Origin: Cephalopachus bancanus
Lineage: Eukaryota > Chordata > Mammalia > Primates > Tarsiidae
NCBI GenBank assembly: GCA_027257055.1
Contig: JAPVLO010002557.1
Coordinates: forward strand, 1-64,000
Reading direction: 5' to 3'
DNA length: 64,000 nucleotides
Part shown: one piece after another, positions 1 through 11,453 of the stretch
Layout: each line of letters begins with the position of its first letter
How positions within the stretch are numbered: position 1 is the stretch's first letter
Made by a program: the position numbers and the translations under genes
Notes under the pieces: generated by a model
Databases searched by the model: none
What the model was told of the DNA's origin: nothing
Seen by the model: only the letters and a program-made list of their open reading frames with translations

Positions 1-2101
1 AAAAGGACAGAGACATGCAAAGGCCTCAGAGGAGCCCAGACAAATCAAGTATATGTTTATTAGCCCCAACCCTGACTTTGTATGCTGGGAAGATCAGTTA
101 GGGTCCTGAAGTCTCTGTCACACATTGCCCATATTAAGTGTCTTAAATTATGCAATGAACACACCATGGCACAAATATTTTTGCTGTCAGAGGACTCAAT
201 GGTGCATTCCTTTGTATCTGAGTAGAAGAGAGACCCAGTAAAAAGTGCCAGGTGATAGAAACCGTGCAAAAGAGGAGGATGTCCCCACAGGAATGGGGGG
301 TTAGAGTCCAAATTGCATGAGAAAAGCAGCCTCCTGCAGATTGTGAAAGGCCTAGTGGTCTGAGAAGGCACTATGTGAGGCTGGGCATGCCTTGTGTGGG
401 GTGTTGGAAACTGGAGTGAAGTGAAGAGGGTTTCGACTAGGGTGATCTCTCTGGCACAGGAAGTCAGAACTTAAATAGAGGAAGGAGCAAAGTTGCAAGG
501 GAGAAGGGGTGGCAGCCACAACATGCATGATTACATGAGAAGGATCTGATGAAATATATAAATCTATTGAGGATAAGAGAAGCTATGTTTCTCACTATTG
601 GATAAAGGAGTTGTGAATATGGGAAGTAGAACACTAGAATGAACCTTCTAATATAGGATTGTCACCAAGTAATACTATAAACTCATCACTTCTCAAGATG
701 TATAGATATGGAATTAAAGATACATGTAAGTGTGTATACATTTATGTACATATATGGATATATATTCCGTAGGTATGTTCACTGTGATGCCCAAGAGTGG
801 TGTTACCCCCAAAAGCACCCCAGAAGACCTAGAAACCATGCCCTGTTTTCTTTCTTTTTTTTAATGAGTAAGTAAGAATTAATTATAAGATAGGAAAGCT
901 CCTGGCATCAGGAGAGGATCCGAAAACGGGTTGCCCCATGTCCTGTTTTCCAAATACCATTCTCCATCAAAAGGAGTCAGGTCTCTGGAGAAATAGCACA
1001 TACCAAGACTGAGGCAGGAAAAGCTTAAGGTAACTTCTTGTGCCATAAAGCAAGGATGTGCTCAAAGAATGATAAGGAACCTCACAGAAAGGAGAGTTTA
1101 AGAAGGTAAACAATTCCTCTGTTCCCTTATCTCCTTTGTACAATGCTTGATACACATTGAAAAAATGCACCAAAAGCTCATCGCATGCTAAGCAAATTCA
1201 TTTTTATCAGTAATTTTCCATCCTCATCTTGAGACCATGCCCTGATATCTACAAATCCACCAGTACAGATATTCAATGCCAAAAATATCACATTAGGAAC
1301 ACAATTTTTTAAATGGTTAGACCTATCCTGTATAAGTTGTCTCTCACTATTTTCCTTTTCATTCATCTATTCCGTGATTTCTTGGGCAAACATAAATGAA
1401 GTGCCTGTACTCTGTACAGTATCTCAATAGGAGCCAGGGCCATGTAAGTACTGGCACAGCAGCGAGTGAAATTCTTGGTGGAAGTCTACACTGATGGACT
1501 TATACTGTTTTAGAATTGTGCAACAATTGGAGATAATTATTTCAGCCACTCCCCACATCCGGGTTTTATGGATGAGGAAATAAGATAGTCAGGAAATGAA
1601 ATGATTCAGGCACTTAAATGCCAATGACATTTTAACCTTCCCAAAGTACACATGTTGCAACTCTCCAAACATTATTGGTATACATGTCTTGTTGCTCCTA
1701 TAAACCCAGAAGCATTCCAAGAATCAGCACATCATTCACAAATGACTGTTGAAGAAATTGAAATAGCCCGTATGTTCACGAGAGTTGATTTTACTCACTT
1801 CTCTATACCTAGGTCTTGAACAGTGCCTGACATATAGTTATGTATTCAATATTTATTGAAAAAAAATTTTAAAGATATTCTAAGTGAGTGTGCATATGGA
1901 GGTGGCAGTCACTGAGAGTTCACCAGTAGGTGATAGTTATAGTTGCTAAACCTTTTATTTGGGACTGTGAATGCCTCCTTGCCCTAGGTGTGGGCCCACC
2001 TTAAACTTTGCTGCTCAATGCCTTTATATATCTGTGTTCCCAATTCTGTATTAGGAGGACTGGGGTCAGATGACTGAGAGGAGGGTAATGTGCTTCTTTG
2101 A
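1..2101. other. Intergenic DNA at 5' edge of window
   Basis: I see no gene here. The short open frames have no family resemblance. A stretch around 1780-1865 (text resembling 'gaacagtgcctgacatat' followed by 'tatttattga') looks like an old MIR fragment in reverse orientation. The rest is unassigned non-repetitive DNA. Confidence 0.6.
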
Positions 2102-2117
2102 CCTCTAGGAGGAGCTG
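2102..2117 (+). promoter_or_regulatory. CTCF-like motif upstream of TRBV1
   Basis: The 16-mer CCTCTAGGAGGAGCTG fits the CTCF core (CCnCnAGGnGGnGCTG type). It lies about 870 bp upstream of the TRBV1-like ATG, in the same orientation as similar motifs upstream of other V genes in the window. Binding is inferred from sequence only. Confidence 0.45.
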
Positions 2118-2987
2118 TGACTTTGCTGAAACTCCTGAGGCAGGTGGGGTGAGGAGGAAAGATGGGGGGGGGAGAAAGGGAGCAGACCAAGGAAGGAATA
2201 AAATGCTCTAGCATCAGGGTCTGCCCTTTGTGCTTGTTGAACGTCGGTGTGTGCACAGTTTGAAGGCACTGACGTCCACACCACATGGACTTTCCTCAAC
2301 CTGCTTAGTGTTGTCTCTGCAGTCCCTTTGGCTTTTACCCTTAGGGCCTTTTGCTATTCTCATGTAGTTTCCTGGGTCTGTGTCCACTCCATATTTGGTC
2401 TAGCACCCCAAGTAGGTGAGATGTTCCCCAGGCCTAGGGGTTTCAGAATATTCCTCTTGTGTCCCCCTCAGTGCCCCCTGAGAAGTGCTCACTCCCTGGT
2501 TAAGGTTAAATTATTGTCACAAAATGGTGCAGGGCCAGCCTCAGGGAAGGGCTCCAATGCGTGGAGCAAGGTGGACCCTCCAAGTTCATCAGAATGAGGG
2601 AATGGAAGTCTGAGTGGGCTTGTCCTGAGGGGCCGCCTCAGAGCATCTGCCCAAAAGGAAGAAATCTGTATGTGAAGGGAGTTGGGGTGCCACAAATAGG
2701 AAGAGGGGAAGACCAGTTACTCAGTTACTCATTGTGGGCGGGCAGCCGTGAACAAAAAGACCACTGTCTGAGGAACCTGCCTGGGCACAGTCAGCCCTGA
2801 CAAGCTAGTCAAACCCACCTCTTGTCGTGCCCGGGCAAAGCATGAACGAGAAAGGGGAAGTGTGAGCTGCAGATGCCAACAGGAGTGCAGGCCTCCCAGG
2901 CAAACCCTCGCTCAGGGCCAGGAAATATAGTAGATGGCCAGGAACCTGAGCAGGGAGACCCCGGGCCGCATTCCGTGTGACACTGCC
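2118..2987. other. TRBV1 5' flank
   Basis: Non-coding flank of the TRBV1-like segment. The open frames here show no V-gene or other family features. I could not find a good CRE-like TRBV decamer within 300 bp of the ATG, unlike most V genes further downstream. Confidence 0.5.
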
Positions 2988-3441
2988 ATGGGCTGCAGGC
3001 TCCTCTACTGTGTGGCGTTTTGTCTCCTGGGAACAGGTAAGTCCCGGGCACTGGTCTTACTAACTTGGACTCCTAGCTTTCTTCCATGCAACTGCCTCAT
3101 AAGACCCCCTCCTGGGTAGTCTAAATTTGACTTCTAACTTCCACAGGCCCTGTCGATACCAGAATTATCCAGACACCAAAACACCTGGTCACAGCAGTGG
3201 GAAGTAAAAGGACCCTGAAGTGTGAACAATATCTGGAACATAATTCAATGTATTGGTATAAACAGAAAGATAAGAAGTCACTGGAGCTCATGTTTTCCTA
3301 CAACTCTAAGGAACTCGTTGAAAATGAGACTGTTCCGAATCGTTTCACACCTGACAATCCAGAGAGCTCTCACTGATACCTTCATGTGGACGCACTGGAG
3401 CCAGAAGACTCAGCAGTGTATCTCTGTGCCAGCAGCAAAGG
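2988..3441 (+). pseudogene. TRBV1-like T-cell receptor beta V segment, one in-frame stop
   Basis: A variable segment that would supply the V domain (CDR1, CDR2, start of CDR3) of a TCR beta chain. The leader exon 2988-3036 starts MGCRLLYCVAFCLLGTG with donor GTAAGT. The V exon 3147-3441 follows an AG acceptor and begins PVDTRIIQTPKHLVTAVGS. First cysteine (LKCEQ), tryptophan (MYWYKQ), ExSAVYLC and CASSK are all present. The single lesion is TGA at 3374-3376, in FR3 just before YLHVDAL, where related segments carry a leucine-type codon. It lies 1.5 kb upstream of the TRBV2-like gene, as human TRBV1 does. Human TRBV1 is also non-functional. A sequencing error at this one base would restore the frame, so check it. 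Confidence 0.9.
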
Positions 3442-3480
3442 CACAGCCCTGCAGAGTCGTCTTGTCCCAGCACACAAACC
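3442..3480 (+). other. 23-RSS of TRBV1-like segment
   Basis: Heptamer CACAGCC at 3442-3448, a 23-base spacer, and nonamer ACACAAACC at 3472-3480. The geometry is intact although the gene carries a stop codon. Confidence 0.9.
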
Positions 3481-4509
3481 TCCTAGCCCTACCCAAGAAG
3501 CTGTCAGGCAACGTGTCCACCTGAGCCCACGGGCTCAGTTCCACATTCCCCAGGACCCAGAGAGAAATCTCGGATTATAATACTGCCTGTCACTTCACTG
3601 GCCATGCAATGCTAAATTCCATGGCCAGACACTGGCTTGACTTTGTCTCGAACATACTGTGCCTGCAGTTGAATTTAGGTCTGATACCCTCAAGTTTAAG
3701 TTGTTCAAGTGTCTTCTAATTTGCTTGTGCCATTGGGAAATCTTTTGTGAATCAGTTAACACTCAGACTCCACCAATGAATGCTCCTTCAAATATGGAAA
3801 TTTTTCTGACTTCCTTTTCCAGTCCATTTAGTCCCTGGATTCCAGCCTCAGATCTTTTTACAAAAATACCTCCTCTCCTTCCGAGGTGGCTCTGAGTGCC
3901 TGGCTCTGAGTATGATAGCTCCCCAATTGATTTGGATCATTCTTCTCTAGTTCACTTTCCCTGCAGTACGTTCAAGATCTTAGCTTCTCATTGCTTCTCT
4001 CTTCCTTTCAGGCTTTAACATTTTCATGCTTGATTTTTTTTTCCTTCTGTCTCTTTAATCCGAATGTTAAATCTTGATGGCCTGCATTATCAGTGATATA
4101 GAGTCTCAAGTAACTCTACTACATGCTGTTGTAGAGTCTGATGTATTTGAATTGCTGGTAACAACAGGTATAAAAGGAGAAGACCTTCTGGCATTTTTGA
4201 GCAGAACTTTAGACTCGAGGTTATCTTTGCTGAGCCTCGTAGTTTTCCTCATTTCTCCTACTAATGGCCTTCCATCAGATACACACCATTAGACCCTAGA
4301 GGCCGAACAGAATCTTGGGTCTTCATATCTGCACCCACACAAAGGCTCATTCCTCTCCTGCAGAGGGTGCTGCAAGGAGAGTGGGTGTTGCTGGAGACTC
4401 AATAATTCTGCCAGACCTCACCATGAAGCTCAAAACGTCCCTCCTCTCTTTCTGATGACCAGAGGTTGAGCTAGGAGAGACCTTATTCCTCCCGTGACCC
4501 TGTACTGCT
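3481..4509. other. TRBV1-TRBV2 spacer
   Basis: About 1 kb of unassigned DNA. A possible weak CTCF-like 16-mer (CCTGCAGAGGGTGCTG, 4357-4372) lies about 140 bp upstream of the TRBV2 ATG. A weak decamer-like string (GACCTCACCA) is near 4414. No other gene is visible. Confidence 0.5.
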
Positions 4510-4946
4510 ATGGATACCTGGCTTCTATGCTGGGTGATTCTTAGTGTCCTGAAAGCAGGTAAATCCTTAGGACTCTAGGAAATGCTCATCTTGGACTTAC
4601 CTAAGGCAGTTTTAAACAATTCTCTTAATCTTCTTTCTTTTCTCACAGGACACACACAGCCTAAAGTCACCCAGACCCCAAGCCATCAGGTCACAGAGAT
4701 GGGACAGAGAGTAATTTTAAGGTGTGATCCCATTTCTGGTCACTTATACTTCTACTGGTACCAACAGATCTTGGGGCAGAAAGTGGAGTTTTTGGTTTAT
4801 ATCTATAATGATAATATCTCAGAGAAGTCTGAAATATTCGACAATCGATTCTCAGTTGAAAGACACAATGGATCATATATCACGCTGAAGATCCAGCCCA
4901 CAAAGCTGCAGGACTCTGCTGTGTACTTCTGTGCCAGCAGCTAAGC
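4510..4946 (+). CDS. TRBV2-like T-cell receptor beta V segment
   Basis: Leader exon 4510-4558 encodes MDTWLLCWVILSVLKAG; donor GTAAAT; the intron is 90 bp. V exon 4649-4946 encodes HTQPKVTQTPSHQVTEMGQ at its start, then ILRCDP (first Cys), FYWYQQILGQKVEF (Trp), DNRFSVER, and DSAVYFCASS (second Cys). It closely matches human TRBV2, including the QILGQKVEFLV stretch. No lesion lies within the framework or CDR1/2. One oddity: CASS is followed directly by TAA at 4942-4944, two bases before the RSS heptamer. Exonuclease trimming during V-DJ joining would often remove it, so the segment can still be functional. The RSS is good. Confidence 0.92.
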
Positions 4947-4985
4947 CACAGCCTTGAAAAGGCACTTCCAGCCTGGGCACAAACC
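4947..4985 (+). other. 23-RSS of TRBV2-like segment
   Basis: Heptamer CACAGCC at 4947-4953, a 23-base spacer, and nonamer GCACAAACC at 4977-4985. It is nearly consensus. Confidence 0.92.
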
Positions 4986-7309
4986 CTTGTGGGCCTGTCT
5001 CACTCTCAGCTACCAGCACGCCTCTCCTGCCTCCTGCCCAAGAGAGGAAGTCTTGTTGGGTTTGTTGTTGTAGCTGTCTCCAAATAGACCTGCTTGAAAA
5101 TAAATGACCAGGGTTAGGGTATATTGGTCAGAAATGGTCAGAGGCCACAGGATTTGTGGAATTTTTACAAACACCACAGGATATGACTGAGGGCTCCAAA
5201 GATGGGAAAGTGGTTTCCTAAGAAATGAACAAGCAACCTATGTCTTCTTTTTATTTCCATTTTGCTATTTTGTTGGCACTTTTTATTTGTTTTAGTTGTT
5301 TAGGAAAATATTTTGATGCATAGGATGGAGAGATGATGACTGAGTTGCTGCTCAGGCAATTTATAGGAAAGTATAGAGGATCCCCAATGGAAATTTTCAG
5401 AAAGGCAATGTGCTCAGAACAAGGACTTCAGTATCAATCCACTTTGCCCTGCATGTGGTCAAGGGTAGAAATACCTGATGAGCTTGTCAACCTGGTGTGA
5501 TGCATTTGGGAAAACAATGTTAGCCTACATGGGAATGAGATAGAGAAGAGTAACCGTGGGGACCAATTTTAGGACACCATTTCAAGACCAACAGAGGTCT
5601 AGACCAGCAAGAGAATCAGCAGAATGAAGCCAGGCAGTTCAGGAACAGAATTCAGCAGCAAAAGTCAATGGCACCTAGAGCTAGAGTCAGCAATGAATTT
5701 TTCACTCTCAACTTGACATGGGGCTGCCAGATTAACATCCTGGGCTTCAATTCATGACCCCAGTGTTCTTGAAGAGTTGGGATGGGGAAGGTGGAAGGAA
5801 GGATTCAAAAGGGGAAAAAATGAATTTCCTTGTAATAAGTCAGGATGAACTTAAGCAACACATGGGGAAAAACACGTGAGCAGGTCATATCAGCTATAAA
5901 CACCTGAATTCATTTACTCATTTAATCTCTTGCCAGCACCACTGCCATGGAGGCTTAAAGAATGACTGATTGACTGACATGAGTTCCCACACAACTTTCC
6001 CTCAGAAAAAAGAATCTCATTTTATAGTTAAGAAATGGAAATAAGGGTTTATGACCATGGAATACAATTTACTATTTTTCCTTCATGTACTGCATCACTC
6101 AGAAGCATCTGGCCTCACAGAATAAAAAAATTACCTATTAAAGCTTCAGCTAAGATGCTGTCTCGGAAATAACACTTGTGGGACTGGAGTGACATTATCT
6201 GGTAATGTGACATACGTTGCAGTCATTGGCTGAAATATGGTGCTGTGTGCCCAATGCACGAATGCAAAGGCCAAAGGGCGGAAGCAGGATTATGACACTT
6301 CCCCTCATCACTCCCAGTGATCTAGTTGCACATTTGTACTTCCCGCCTCTGCATTTTTGGGGTCTTCCATGTAAGAGACACTGATTTCTGAGGGGGAAGG
6401 AATTGAAGGAGATAGATGCTCCCACCACAGGTTATAATACAGATTCCATTGAACCTGAGCAATTAATTCATTTGGGGGTCCTCTTGCTGGAAACCAACAG
6501 GCAAGGATGGAAATGTTTGATCTTGATTGTCATGAGGTTACAGATTTGCTGCCACACAATGGGAACAGAGAAAGGCTTGTCTGGAATTCAGAAAGCTAAC
6601 TCAAATGTCACTTGGTGCTTTAATTCCTGGTGAGAATGATAATTTTTGCAGTTGCAACAATCAAGCATGACAAAGTAAAGGAATGTAAGGGCTTAGAACC
6701 CTAAGAGTTGAGGCTCTGAGTCACCTCATTAAACAAATGGCTTAGACCACTGAAGTGTGGAGCAAGGTTGAAGAACATATGACATTTGAGGTGGTGGGAG
6801 AAGATGATGGATATGAATTAATCGCTTGGGTACCAGTGATGGGCTTGCCCATAGCTTACTGCTGTAAACTTCTGTATTTGTACAGATTACGTCTGACAAC
6901 CACCTTGAAGACCTGACTATTTGGACTCAGTGGATTTTATCAGCTGCCTCTATTGCCACCTCCTATCCCCTTGGTCCCACCTTTGATTCCAGCCACAGCT
7001 ATGATGATGCACACTGTCATGCAGACATTGACCACTCCATAGTTACTGCACCTCACCTCAAATGTGGCCTTGTGTTCCCACAGTACTCTGTTGCTGTGGC
7101 ATGAGACACATTGGTAAGCAGCATGGCACTTAGGTGTACACAGCCCTGAAGTGTGAGGACAGTCCTCAAGCACTGGGGAATGAGAATTGATGAATAATAG
7201 CTTTTGCATTAGTCTCAGTTTCCTTAGGAAGGCCTGGATTTATTGCCACCCACCTATCTATACTGATGGCCCGATTAATATGCTTTCCTTTGTATTTTCT
7301 GTTTTGTTT
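4986..7309. other. Intergenic DNA between TRBV2 and TRBV3
   Basis: No gene, RNA or clear repeat is recognised in this stretch. The open frames near 6.2-7.2 kb show no family features. Confidence 0.5.
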
Positions 7310-8060
7310 CTCGATTTGGTCTAGATAATTTCATCTGACTTATCTTCTACATTATGTGTTCAGCTTTATATACTCTCCTTTTAAACACATATATTAAATT
7401 CTTAATTTTAGGTATTTTCTATATTACAGTTCTAGAATTTTCATTTAGATTTTGATTGCAGTTTCCATTTGTCTGCTAAAATTTTCATTTTGTCATCTAT
7501 TTTGTTGACTGTATTTATATTAGCTATTTTAAAACCAGTGTCAGATAACTCTAATATCTGACTCTGTTTGGGTCTGTTTCTTTTATCTGTTTTCTCTTCT
7601 TGGTTTTTGGTCAAGTGATTTTGTTTTCTCACACAACCAGCAATTCATCTGAATGCAGGATGTTGCATGTAAAAAAAATTATAGAGAAAAATGGGGGCTT
7701 TGAATAATTTAGTTGTTCTCAGAAAGGATTCATTTTTGCTAGGAAATTGTAACAGCTCACCTTAATTTAGGTGATGATTGAGCTTGATTAGAGCTGGGTT
7801 TCAGCCTTTATGATAGCTGTTCACCTTTGCTCTTAGGGTGCAGCCATTTAAATTTCAAAGCAAATGCCTGGAGTATTTTTAACAGCTTAATTGAAGTGCA
7901 ATTTACATAACATAATATTTGCTTATTTAAAGTATATCATTCAATAAGCTTTAGTATATTTATGGGGATGTGCAACTATCACTATGATCCAGTTCTAAAT
8001 CATTCCCATCTCTCCCCCTGAAACTTCCTTTGTGCTCATTTTCAGCCACTCCTCCCTACA
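7310..8060 (-). mobile_element. Decayed L1M (LINE-1) fragments, reverse orientation
   Basis: Two pieces resemble the reverse complement of old mammalian L1 3' regions. The first is about 7420-7690 (text around 'cagttctagaattttcattt' and 'gtgtcagataactctaatat'). The second is about 7862-8060 ('ttaattgaagtgcaatttac'). Both are heavily mutated with no coding capacity. Boundaries are approximate. Confidence 0.55.
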
Positions 8061-8569
8061 CCCTGCACCAAGGCCTGGGGTCTTTACCAGGGTCCTCTCC
8101 CATTCAGTATTCACTAAACATAAATATTCTTTAGACCAGAAAGGTAATGGAATCTCCTCAAAATCAGTCACCTATCAGAATTTTCTTTCTTCTTGATTAC
8201 TTAGCAGATTATAATAATGTGGCAAATGACTTTAGAAAAAAGTAGTTTTTAAAATTTATCTCTTTTCTTTAAGATATTGATCTCTGTAGTCTGTACTTTC
8301 TCAGTAACTTCAAGCGCCCTTAAAGATCTATCTTTATATTTTGACAAGTTTTTCTAGTTCTGCAGCAGTCTATTAACTCTGAAAGCAATTTTATATTTTT
8401 AAAAGTGGGATGCATTTGAGTACATTTGTATTTTGGGCGGAAGCTTCCTGACGGGAGGAAGGAGTGAAGCCTCTCTGCCCTCCCACACTTGTCCCTGTTT
8501 CTAAGACCTCTACCCCCCTGCTGTGTCTGAGCCACCTCAGGAATAAGTCTTGGCCCTTTTACCTTTTGG

Positions 8570-8585
8570 CCACAAGGAGGCGCTG
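8570..8585 (+). promoter_or_regulatory. CTCF-like motif
   Basis: CCACAAGGAGGCGCTG is a close match to the CTCF core. No V gene or relic is visible within the next several kb, unlike most of the other motif copies. It therefore either marks a lost V segment or acts as a free-standing boundary site. Binding is inferred only. Confidence 0.5.
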
Positions 8586-9508
8586 TGGCTCTACAGAGCT
8601 TCAGGTAACTCATAGAAAGGGCTCAGAGAGTTCTCTGGATGTGAGAGGGTTAAGAGAAAGATTGGGTTTATTTACAAGGGACAGTGTGGTCTGCAAATGC
8701 TGTGAGCCAATGTTGAAATGCAAGGGGTTAAATTCAGACAATATGTTTTACAGGTGTTAGAGTGCAGGTGTTTTTGTCCCAGCAAAGAGTCTGGTTTGCC
8801 AATCTTCTTGCCAGTGAATCTGCAGGAGATTAGAAGATTAGAAATAAACTGGGAAGAGTGAGAGCAAACAAGATGCAGGTGGAGGACTCCTTCCTGAGAG
8901 GAATAAGAGAGGCTCTGGGGCTGGACTCTGCTTGAACTCAGCCCAGTCCTGCTGGGCCCTGCCTTGTAGTGAGCCCTGGGGATTCATAGGGATCTTGCAG
9001 CGACAGTAACAACCCAGGGAGATCTAAAAAACCCATCCCCCACACTCCAGAATATCAGGGAATTAAGCTAGAAAGGCTTTCTTTCTTGTTTCTCTTCTGA
9101 ATGATCCTCTGTTTTCTTGGAGCAGGAGCATTCCAGCAGTGGCAGGAACCCCTCTCCTGGGTTTGAGCAAAAGATTCTCTCAAAAAAGCAGACCCCCTTC
9201 TGGCCTCTATCTCCACCTTCTTCCTTTAACTACACAAACTCAAGGAAGCTATAGTAATAATGTCCAGATGTCAAAACACCTATAATGCCAAAACACCTAG
9301 AGATAGACAAGGAGGTGTCATAGACAGACATCCAGAATGCAGATCTGAAACTGGATTTTTCACTTTGTTTTCACAAGAATCTCCTGCTTCACCTTAAAAA
9401 GTGGAATTTCCCTGCTTCTTGGAAATCCAAAAATACAATAAAATTATATTTTACATAGGCTGCAGTTACTCAGCAGGAGGAAACTTCTGAATAGATATAT
9501 ATTTTACC

Positions 9509-9519
9509 GTGTGTGTGTG

Positions 9520-9550
<31 letters not shown>
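9509..9550 (+). repeat. (TG)n microsatellite
   Basis: An almost pure TG/GT dinucleotide run of about 42 bases with one interruption. Confidence 0.95.
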
Positions 9551-9552
<2 letters not shown>

Positions 9553-11104
9553 AAAATAAGATTTCTAAAACTGAGAGTTTAGCCCAACAGTTTAACAGGA
9601 AAACTGGTAGCTCTTCTATGAAGGTTAATTCATCTTAGAATGGAACAAAAGAATCTTCTAAAGCCAGTCAATTCATTTCTATATACTGAAATCTAAATTT
9701 TTTAACTTTCTGTAGTAGGAGGCACTTTCAAATCTGTTGGAAGTTATAAACATCAGAAAATACATGAACACACATTTCTAAACTCAATATTAAATATTCA
9801 AATTGACTTAGTTTTACTTAAGGCCTGGGGATTCTGGGTCCCCCTAGACTTCCTTACAAGACATCTATACCTTCTTTTCAGTAGCAAAAATAAGGTGACA
9901 TATAATTAAACTTTATAGTTAATAAATAATGTTTATGTGTCGTGGCATTGCATTTAATTTTTATTAATTGTGGCTTCAAATGACTATAGAGTAAATATTT
10001 ATGATCCATAAATAATATAAATAATAACTATAAACACGTAAAGTGAATAGATGAGATTTTTAAACAGCTAAGTAGGCAAATAACATGAACTGATGATTTG
10101 TGAAAGTGAAGGACAAAAGGTCTGTAACAGGATATCCCATTTGGCTTTGGTGTGAATTTCCATTTGGAAAACTGGCAGTCGTTGGTTCACCTGCAGGTCT
10201 ACATCTAGACATTCATTTTACGAAGTGTGATGGTACACGTTGACTTTTGTATTTTTGTCAGCATCAAAGGAGAAATTTTACAAGGGCCAGGGTCACCACT
10301 AAAAGTTGCAGCCAGCTGAGCGTGATGGAAGTGATGCCACAGCCCTTGTCCCCTTGCAGACCTGAGGAACCATTTTTGAGCACCAGTGAAGAGAGAGTCA
10401 GAATTTGATAACACCAAAATCTTCTTGGTACGCTGTACCTAGGAAACTAAGTATGACATGATTGAGCACAAGAGATTATTCTTCCATCTTCTTCTGCCAG
10501 AGCAATACAGCACAGCATCCGCTCGTGAGTTCTTAGGGAACTGGAGGACAATGGTTCTGTGTTGTGTTCTCATGAGAAGCCAAACAAGCAGAGGTAGTAA
10601 GAGAGATTTTGTTTCTAGAAGGAGAGGAATATTTTGCTTACAACACATCAACACACATGCTTTTCCCACTATGATCTAAATTATGCAGAATTGTCCAAAT
10701 ATAAGAAGGAGTTTGTATATTGGACAGCCAAAAATATGATCACTATCCACAGTATGCATCTTGATGTCCTGATATCATTCAGCCCACCTTCCCTTGGTTC
10801 TAGGGCTCCTCTGACCTTCTGCCTCATTCCCACTGGCTCTATGGCTCTCCTCCTTCCTGTGGATTAAGTTATCGCCACAATAAAATTATTTTTTCCTTCA
10901 TTTTCTTGCTTGATGGAGCCTGGCTCTTGCCAGGGACCCAAGTCTCCATCTTCTCTTCTTTCTATAGTGGTGTCCCCTACTCCAATATAGCCAGTGCTGT
11001 CAGAAAAGAAGGTATAGGTTTCAGTTTGTTTGCTCCTTTATATCCTTTGGACAATTACTGATAGATAATAAAATATTCAAGCATTCTTGTTTTCCAATAT
11101 GTGC

Positions 11105-11135
<31 letters not shown>

Positions 11136-11149
11136 TATGTATGTATATA
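11105..11149 (+). repeat. (TA)n / TATG microsatellite
   Basis: Alternating TA with interspersed TATG and TATAC units; it gives rise to spurious open frames rich in Tyr and Ile on both strands. Confidence 0.9.
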
Positions 11150-11170
11150 AATACAGAATAGCATTCAGAA

Positions 11171-11453
11171 CTAACATTATCTCCTTTTTTTGTCTGACTA
11201 GAACTCTTACTCTGTGGCCTAGATTGGAGTGCAGTGGCATGCTCACAGCCACCACAGCTTCAACCTGCTGTGCGCAGGTATTCCTTCTGCCTTAAGCTTT
11301 CCAAGTAGCTGGAACCGCAGGCGTGTACCACCACGCCTGGCTAATTTTTTGATTCATCGTAGAGATGAGGTCTCATCAAGTTTCCTCTTGCCTCTGCCTC
11401 CCAAGGAGCTGGGATTACAGGCATGAGCCACCGCACCTGGCCTAACATTATCT
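11171..11453 (-). mobile_element. Alu dimer, reverse orientation, with target-site duplication
   Basis: A reverse-complement Alu (ends with 'gggattacaggcatgagcca') spans about 11183-11441. It is bounded by the perfect 12-bp direct repeat CTAACATTATCT at 11171-11182 and 11442-11453. This proves insertion by target-primed reverse transcription. The sequence is diverged, so it is an older copy. Confidence 0.92.

Larger units (their letters stand above)
8061..11170. other. Intergenic DNA with CTCF-like motif and microsatellite
   Basis: No gene was seen. A (TG)n tract and a CTCF-like motif in this stretch are listed separately. The remainder is AT-rich non-coding sequence. Confidence 0.45.

Noticed and set aside
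1..2000. Search for trypsinogen or other non-TCR genes at the 5' edge
   Set aside because: No serine-protease or other family motifs were recognised in any frame near the edge.
8570..10400. Search for a V relic downstream of the 8570 CTCF-like motif
   Set aside because: No leader, Cys/Trp pattern or RSS could be placed in this interval.
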